Assembly (NCBI GenBank): GCA_012728445.1
Contig: JAAYFA010000358.1
Coordinates: forward strand, 1-9,700
Origin: Clostridiales bacterium
Lineage (GTDB): Bacteria; Bacillota; Clostridia; Oscillospirales; Acutalibacteraceae
Direction of reading: 5' to 3'
DNA length: 9,700 bases
Under the pieces are notes generated by a model. It had not been told where the DNA came from. It saw only the letters and a program-made list of their open reading frames with translations, and made no database searches. A program made the position numbers and the translations under genes. Positions 6,480-9,700 of this stretch are shown piece after piece; position 1 is the first letter of the stretch, and every line of letters begins with the position of its first letter.

Positions 6480-7718
6480 TTAATATTCTGTAATTCTTAT
6501 TGATGAAAGAATTTTTATGCCTTGCATTTTTTCGAGCTTGCTACGCAATGCTTTCTCCGGTGCACGGGGCGTAACAAAGGCAATTTCGTTGGCCGGTGCG
6601 CCTTCTCTCGTAAGTGTTTTTACGCTACCGAAAGCTTTCTCCGCATCTTTAATCGCAGTGGAGGGCTCATCGGCAACTGCTCTGATATATAGGGCCGTTT
6701 CCACATCGAGGTAATTCACCACATAATTTTTATCACTGTCTTCCCAGCCAAACATTTTTTTACGCTCAACGTGTTTTGCGCAGTCAATGACATCCGCGAC
6801 AACGGCGCTTGCGGTGGGCATTTTACCGGCCCCTCTGCCATAAAACACGACATCCCCGATGGCATCGCCGCGTACAAGAATTCCGTTGAATACATCGTCC
6901 ACACTTGCAAGCTGGCTGTTCTTTGGCACAAATGCAGGGCTTACCATGGCGGAAATTCGGTCTTTATCCACCCTGGCCGCTCTGCCAATGAGCTTAATCA
7001 CACCGCCCCAGTCACGGGCATATTCCACATCCTCAAGGGTGACCTTGCTGATGCCTTCGGTATATACTTCCTCGGGGTACACATGCTTGCCAAAGCAGAG
7101 AGCCGCCAAAATACAAACTTTCCTGGAAGCGTCATGCCCTTCGACATCGGCAGTCGGATCTTTTTCCGCATAGCCGTTTTCTTGTGCGAGGGCGAGTGCC
7201 GTTTCAAAGCTCATCCCTTCGGCAATCATTTTCGTCAAGATAAAATTGGTCGTGCCGTTGAGGATGCCGGCTACTTCGTTGATTTCGTTTGCCGCCAAGC
7301 ATTGGGTGATGGGCCGAATAATCGGAATACCGCCACCCACGCTCGCCTCAAAAAGATAGTTGACATTCATGCTGTCAGCCATTTTGAGCAGTTCGTAACC
7401 CTTTGTCGCAACAAGCTCTTTATTTGAGGTAACAACACTTTTGCCGGCTTTTAAAGCGGCCAGCGTATAGTCGTAAGCGGGATGGATACCGCCTATCGTT
7501 TCAACCACAATGCCGATCTCGGCATCATTTAGTATTGTTTCAAAATCTTTCACAAACAGATGCTCATTAGGGTCACCTGTAAAATCTCTAACATCCAGAA
7601 TATACTTTAGTTCAAGCTGCGCCTGTGTGCTTCTTTTCACAATATTGTCATGATTTTTTGTAAAAAGCTCCGCAACACCGGAACCGACCCCACCGTAGCC
7701 GATTATTGCGACATACAT
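6480..7718 (-). CDS. hom: Homoserine dehydrogenase
   Basis: This 412-aa enzyme reduces L-aspartate 4-semialdehyde to L-homoserine with NAD(P)H, the branch point to threonine and methionine. The N-terminal Rossmann domain begins with IIGYGGVGSG (5-14), followed by the TSNKELVA block (97-104) with the conserved Lys100. The catalytic domain carries GGGIPII (128-134), GILNGTTNFILT (151-162) and NGYAEKDPTADVEGHDASRK (181-200). Glu185, Asp191, Asp196 and Lys200 have the same spacing as the yeast substrate-binding and catalytic residues Glu208, Asp214, Asp219 and Lys223. A C-terminal ACT-like domain (about 340-412) suggests feedback control, probably by threonine. The ATG at 7718 has AAGGGA nine bases upstream. 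It is the first gene of a minus-strand unit with lysC. The semialdehyde dehydrogenase gene (asd) and thrB/thrC are not in the window. Confidence 0.95.
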   Translation of the reverse strand: MYVAIIGYGGVGSGVAELFTKNHDNIVKRSTQAQLELKYILDVRDFTGDPNEHLFVKDFETILNDAEIGIVVETIGGIHPAYDYTLAALKAGKSVVTSNKELVATKGYELLKMADSMNVNYLFEASVGGGIPIIRPITQCLAANEINEVAGILNGTTNFILTKMIAEGMSFETALALAQENGYAEKDPTADVEGHDASRKVCILAALCFGKHVYPEEVYTEGISKVTLEDVEYARDWGGVIKLIGRAARVDKDRISAMVSPAFVPKNSQLASVDDVFNGILVRGDAIGDVVFYGRGAGKMPTASAVVADVIDCAKHVERKKMFGWEDSDKNYVVNYLDVETALYIRAVADEPSTAIKDAEKAFGSVKTLTREGAPANEIAFVTPRAPEKALRSKLEKMQGIKILSSIRITEY

Positions 7719-7749
7719 CCTTCCACATCCCTTGTTGTAAATTTAGTAT

Positions 7750-7778
7750 ATTTTAACATAAAGGAACGTCTTATTAAA
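7750..7778 (-). promoter_or_regulatory. Candidate promoter of the hom-lysC operon
   Basis: On the minus strand, TGT precedes TAAAAT (7755-7750), a five-of-six -10 with TGn extension. TTTAAT (7778-7773) lies 17 bases upstream as a poor -35. Transcription would start near 7743, giving a leader of about 25 bases. That is far too short for a lysine riboswitch or a T-box, so no leader-based amino-acid control is visible here. Confidence 0.4.
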
Positions 7779-7809
7779 GTCTTAATTTGAAAATTTTTTA
7801 ATAATATGA

Positions 7810-7837
7810 TTGCGTTGCTGATAATGTTTGTTATAAT
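7810..7837 (+). promoter_or_regulatory. Promoter of the ytvI-like gene
   Basis: A perfect TATAAT (7832-7837) is preceded by TGT (extended -10), with TTGCGT (7810-7815) as a partial -35 at 16 bases. The leader would be about 28 bases and holds GAGGAGGT (7858-7865). The match is to the vegetative sigma-A pattern. I see no obvious sporulation sigma-E/G site, although such sites are hard to exclude by eye. Confidence 0.55.
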
Positions 7838-7871
7838 GGAGATGTTCTTATGATATTGAGGAGGTAACACC

Positions 7872-9086
7872 ATGACGGAAACCGAAACGCGAAAACGATT
7901 CTTAATCAATACCGCCTACATTGTGGTTCTTACTATTCTGTACTATCTCTTCATGCGGTATGCATTCTGGATGGCATTTCCGTTTTTGTTCTCTCTTTTC
8001 ATTGCGATGATTTTACAGCGGCCAATTCGCTTTCTGACAAGCAAGACAAAGTTGAAGAAAAGCATAGCCTCCGTTATCTGCGTTCTTGGACTGTTGCTTG
8101 TCGCTTTTGGCGTGATATCACTCATTGGTGTAAAAATCGTTAGCGAGATACGCGGGCTTTTCAACTCACTGGCGGAATATGTCAAAGATTTCCCGGCCTT
8201 CCTTGCGAAAACCGAGGCCGGATTGTTAGATTTTGTTCGATTCTTACCGGGTGGGCTCGAGACTTCCGCCGCTAATTCCATCCGAGATTTGTTTGAACGG
8301 CTAAAGTCAAACGAAGGTTTCGCCCTTGACTTTTCGACACTGTCCGCATCAATGGGCGGCGTTTGGTCAACAGCAAAGGCCATACCGGAATTTGTTGTGG
8401 CCATTATTATTTCCATTGTCGCATGTTTCTTTATGACTGCGGATTACGACACCCTTACAGGTTTTATCAAAAGACAGTTGCCGGCAAATAAAATGGAAGC
8501 GGTCGCCTCTACTAAAAAAATCACTATGAGCGCCATGGGTAAACTCGGGAAATCTTATGCGCTTTTAATGTTGCTCACCTTTGTCGAGATGGTTGTGGGG
8601 CTCAATATACTGCGTATGGTCGGACTGTATAAATCAAGCTTTTTGCTCGCCACGGCGGTCATCGTCGCCGTTGTGGATATTGTGCCGATATTAGGCACCG
8701 GCTCTATTCTTATTCCTTGGGCTATCTACTCACTGATTTCCGGCAGCACCGGGTTCGGCATCGGGCTGATTGTTTTATATGTGTTTATTTATATTGTACG
8801 GCAGATGGCTGAACCAAAACTCGTTGCAGACAACCTCGACCTGCCGCCGATACTCGCACTGATGGGTATGTATATAGGCGCCAAGCTTTTTGGGTTCATC
8901 GGTCTCTTTTTGTTACCGCTCACCCTTATGTTTCTCAAAATTCTCAACAAAGAAGGTGCTGTGCATCTATGGAAAACTCGTTCCGACGAGGACGACACCG
9001 CCGAAGCTGAGGCACAGACAACAGATAACAAACCTGAGAAAGATTCCGTAAAACCTGCAAAATCCACGAAATCTAATAAATCTTAA
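7872..9086 (+). CDS. ytvI: AI-2E/PerM-family membrane protein, YtvI-like (sporulation)
   Basis: This 404-aa polytopic membrane protein belongs to the AI-2E exporter/PerM superfamily and most resembles the YtvI group tied to sporulation in Bacillota. It starts at ATG with a near-perfect GAGGAGGT six bases upstream. Hydrophobic segments lie at about 12-30, 31-49, 64-90, 172-190, 226-247, 255-290, 294-310 and 325-357, with an extracytoplasmic-type helical region at about 91-170. Conserved superfamily blocks are DIVPILGTGSILIPW (269-283), RQMAEPKLV (310-318) and LPPILALMGMYIGAKLFGF (324-342). The last 35 residues form a charged, low-complexity tail rich in Asp/Glu then Lys/Ser, which the family does not need. 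The substrate of YtvI proteins is not established. The gene stands alone, divergent from hom and upstream of the tRNA operon, and no terminator is visible before the tRNA promoter. Confidence 0.85.
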   Translation: MTETETRKRFLINTAYIVVLTILYYLFMRYAFWMAFPFLFSLFIAMILQRPIRFLTSKTKLKKSIASVICVLGLLLVAFGVISLIGVKIVSEIRGLFNSLAEYVKDFPAFLAKTEAGLLDFVRFLPGGLETSAANSIRDLFERLKSNEGFALDFSTLSASMGGVWSTAKAIPEFVVAIIISIVACFFMTADYDTLTGFIKRQLPANKMEAVASTKKITMSAMGKLGKSYALLMLLTFVEMVVGLNILRMVGLYKSSFLLATAVIVAVVDIVPILGTGSILIPWAIYSLISGSTGFGIGLIVLYVFIYIVRQMAEPKLVADNLDLPPILALMGMYIGAKLFGFIGLFLLPLTLMFLKILNKEGAVHLWKTRSDEDDTAEAEAQTTDNKPEKDSVKPAKSTKSNKS

Positions 9087-9095
9087 ATTTCACTA

Positions 9096-9124
9096 TTGAC
9101 GAACGCTTCGGAATATGCTATATT
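9096..9124 (+). promoter_or_regulatory. Strong promoter of the tRNA operon
   Basis: TTGACG (9096-9101) and TATATT (9119-9124) are separated by exactly 17 bases, with TGC directly before the -10. It begins 10 bases after the ytvI-like stop codon and would start transcription near 9131, about 11 bases before tRNA-Thr. The strength suits a stable-RNA operon. Confidence 0.75.
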
Positions 9125-9141
9125 ATTCGAGCGTTCAACAC

Positions 9142-9217
9142 GCTGGTGTAGCTCAGTTGGTAGAGCAGCTGATTTGTAATCAGCAGGTCGTGGGTTCGAG
9201 TCCGTCCACCAGCTCCA
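9142..9217 (+). tRNA. tRNA-Thr (anticodon UGU), with two mispairs in the T-stem
   Basis: The acceptor stem GCTGGTG (9142-9148) pairs fully with CACCAGC (9207-9213), and the discriminator base T is followed by an encoded CCA (9215-9217). The D-stem GCTC/GAGC is intact. The anticodon stem GCTGA/TCAGC closes the loop TTTGTAA with anticodon TGT (9175-9177), reading the Thr codon ACA. The T-loop TTCGAGT is normal, but the T-stem pairs GTGGG (9190-9194) with CCGTC (9202-9206), leaving adjacent T-T and G-G mispairs. The length of 76 bases is standard. It is probably still the real tRNA-Thr because every other element is perfect and the promoter is strong, but the T-stem is worth checking. Confidence 0.88.
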
Positions 9218-9241
9218 TTTTTCAGCACTACAATTGAATAG

Positions 9242-9326
9242 GGGAGAGTTCCCGAGTGGCTAAAGGGAACAGACTGTAAATCTGTCGTCAACGACTTCGG
9301 TGGTTCGAATCCACCCTCTCCCACCA
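9242..9326 (+). tRNA. tRNA-Tyr (anticodon GUA)
   Basis: This is a class II tRNA with a long variable arm. The acceptor stem GGGAGAG (9242-9248) pairs with CTCTCCC (9316-9322), followed by A and an encoded CCA (9324-9326). The anticodon stem ACAGA/TCTGT holds the loop CTGTAAA with GTA at 9276-9278. The variable arm forms a small hairpin, GTC-AAC-GAC (9287-9295), and the T-stem GGTGG/CCACC with loop TTCGAAT is perfect. It is co-transcribed with tRNA-Thr, 24 bases upstream. Confidence 0.95.
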
Positions 9327-9327
9327 G

Positions 9328-9357
9328 AAAAAAGCACTTCTTCGGAAGTGCTTTTTT
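9328..9357 (+). terminator. Terminator of the tRNA operon (13-bp stem, UUCG loop)
   Basis: AAAAAAGCACTTC (9328-9340) and GAAGTGCTTTTTT (9345-9357) are perfect complements around TTCG, giving a C(UUCG)G-capped stem ending in six T. It begins directly after the tRNA-Tyr CCA. The A-tract makes it usable in both directions. Confidence 0.9.
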
Positions 9358-9361
9358 CAAC

Positions 9362-9467
9362 GATATAAATCCTTGCCGGATTTGTGATATACGCTGCGCG
9401 CGTGGTATCGGCTGCACCGGTGATATGCACTGCGGTGCGTGGGGTTTATTACGAGCAAAGCGAGTAA
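9362..9467 (+). repeat. Hairpin array, left half (GTGATAT linkers, plus-strand polarity)
   Basis: Short hairpins follow one another with GATAT-type linkers. H1 is AAATCC/GGATTT (9367-9372/9378-9383). GTGATAT follows (9384-9390), and its GATAT extends H2, ACGC/GCGT (9391-9394/9400-9403), through the closing GGTATC. A palindrome CACCGGTG (9415-9422) leads into GGTGATAT (9419-9426). H4 is GCAC[TGCG]GTGC (9427-9438). H5 is TTAC...GTAA (9449-9452/9464-9467) around GC-AAA-GC, with tandem G-A mismatches. No open frame or known element is recognised. It starts straight after the tRNA terminator. Confidence 0.7.
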
Positions 9468-9490
9468 CAAGGTTCTACAAAGCAGTTCTT

Positions 9491-9588
9491 ATATCATATC
9501 ATATCGACCGCAGTCGATAAATCTCGCCCGTAGGCGAGATTTCACTTTTGCCGCAGCAAAAATATCATGTTACCGTGCAACATATCAC
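9491..9588 (-). repeat. Hairpin array, right half (same pattern read on the minus strand)
   Basis: On the minus strand the order is GTGATAT (9588-9582), H9 GTTGC[ACG]GTAAC (9581-9569), ATGATAT, H8 TTTTGC[TGCG]GCAAAA (9561-9546), GTG, H7 AAATCTCGCC[TACG]GGCGAGATTT (9542-9519/9520), H6 ATCGAC[TGCG]GTCGAT (9518-9503) and a run of ATGATATGATAT. Three of the four loops are C(UNCG)G, the unusually stable RNA tetraloop class. The linkers are the same as in the left half but inverted. The segment between the halves (9468-9490) has no hairpin, only a GTTCT direct repeat. Function unknown. Confidence 0.75.
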
Positions 9589-9700
9589 TAACTTCGTGGA
9601 GGCAATTGGAACTTGACACACAGCACGAAATGATCGGAACACGAATGGCAAGAACGGCTCCCAAAAATCAAAATTTTTCATTTTTACAAATTAAGTTTGA
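9589..9700. other. Right edge with no recognisable gene
   Basis: An open frame on the plus strand from ATG 9567 runs off the window (44 codons), but it begins inside hairpin H9 and has no Shine-Dalgarno site. A GGAGG at 9598-9602 has no start codon at a usable distance. An A/T-rich 6-bp stem, AAAAAT/ATTTTT (9663-9668/9673-9678), is too weak to call. I assign nothing here. Confidence 0.5.

Noticed and set aside
6771..7427. 218-codon plus-strand frame opposite hom
   Set aside because: It is the complement of conserved homoserine dehydrogenase sequence and has no start signals of its own.
7719..7871. Lysine riboswitch or T-box upstream of hom
   Set aside because: The intergenic region is short and shared with a divergent promoter; there is no long structured leader, no T-box sequence and no terminator/antiterminator pair.
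9118..9417. 99-codon minus-strand frame with GEGGFEPPKS and GGRTRTHDLL motifs
   Set aside because: It is the antisense of the two tRNA genes; these motifs are well-known false proteins produced by translating tRNA complements.
9362..9588. CRISPR array
   Set aside because: The repeated linkers are only 4-8 bases, the stems differ from each other and spacing is irregular, unlike CRISPR repeats and spacers.
9613..9618. TTGACA as a -35 box near the right edge
   Set aside because: No -10 sequence lies 16-18 bases downstream.
9327..9700. Integrated element using the tRNA-Tyr 3' end as attachment site
   Set aside because: No repeat of the tRNA-Tyr 3' end is present downstream in the window and no integrase is visible; an att site outside the window cannot be excluded.
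9567..9700. Start of a new gene at the right edge
   Set aside because: The 44-codon open frame starts inside a hairpin of the array, lacks a usable RBS and has no recognisable protein motif.

Overview
The window looks like a chromosomal stretch from a spore-forming member of the Clostridia (Bacillota). The evidence is strong AGGAGG-type Shine-Dalgarno sites, TGn extended -10 promoters, a YtvI-type sporulation membrane protein, tRNAs with encoded CCA, an aspartokinase of the Bacillus LysC layout and moderate GC. No phage, transposase or CRISPR gene is visible. The genus cannot be read from the sequence.

Layout. Bases 1-480 hold the 3' end of a neutral/alkaline ceramidase-like gene cut by the window edge. 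Two adjacent CorA-family divalent-cation transporter genes follow (537-1547 and 1576-2511), closed by a hairpin terminator. Next come a family-6-type hypoxanthine (deoxyinosine) DNA glycosylase gene (2700-3194) and a lipoprotein beta-propeller gene (3275-4996). The propeller frame is broken by a single in-frame TAA at 4565-4567. Terminators at 5017-5068 (+) and 5118-5154 (-) separate it from a convergent, minus-strand operon of homoserine dehydrogenase (hom, 6480-7718) then aspartokinase (lysC, 5192-6415). Divergent from hom is a ytvI-like gene of the AI-2E/PerM transporter superfamily (7872-9086). A tRNA-Thr(UGU)-tRNA-Tyr(GUA) operon with a strong promoter and a UUCG-loop terminator follows. 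The last 340 bases carry no recognisable gene but a dense array of small hairpins.

How the genes work together. hom and lysC encode the first and third enzymes of the aspartate pathway to Lys/Thr/Met. lysC carries a strong in-frame internal ribosome-binding site positioned to make a separate regulatory beta subunit. The two CorA paralogs differ at the family signature (GMS in the first, GMN in the second), suggesting divided roles. The remaining genes are independent transcription units.

Most worth a second look: the hairpin array at 9362-9588, built of C(UNCG)G-capped stems joined by GTGATAT-type linkers in two oppositely oriented halves; the internal lysC start; the nonsense codon in the lipoprotein; the mispaired T-stem of tRNA-Thr; the GMS/GMN CorA pair; and a 7-bp tandem repeat between hom and lysC.
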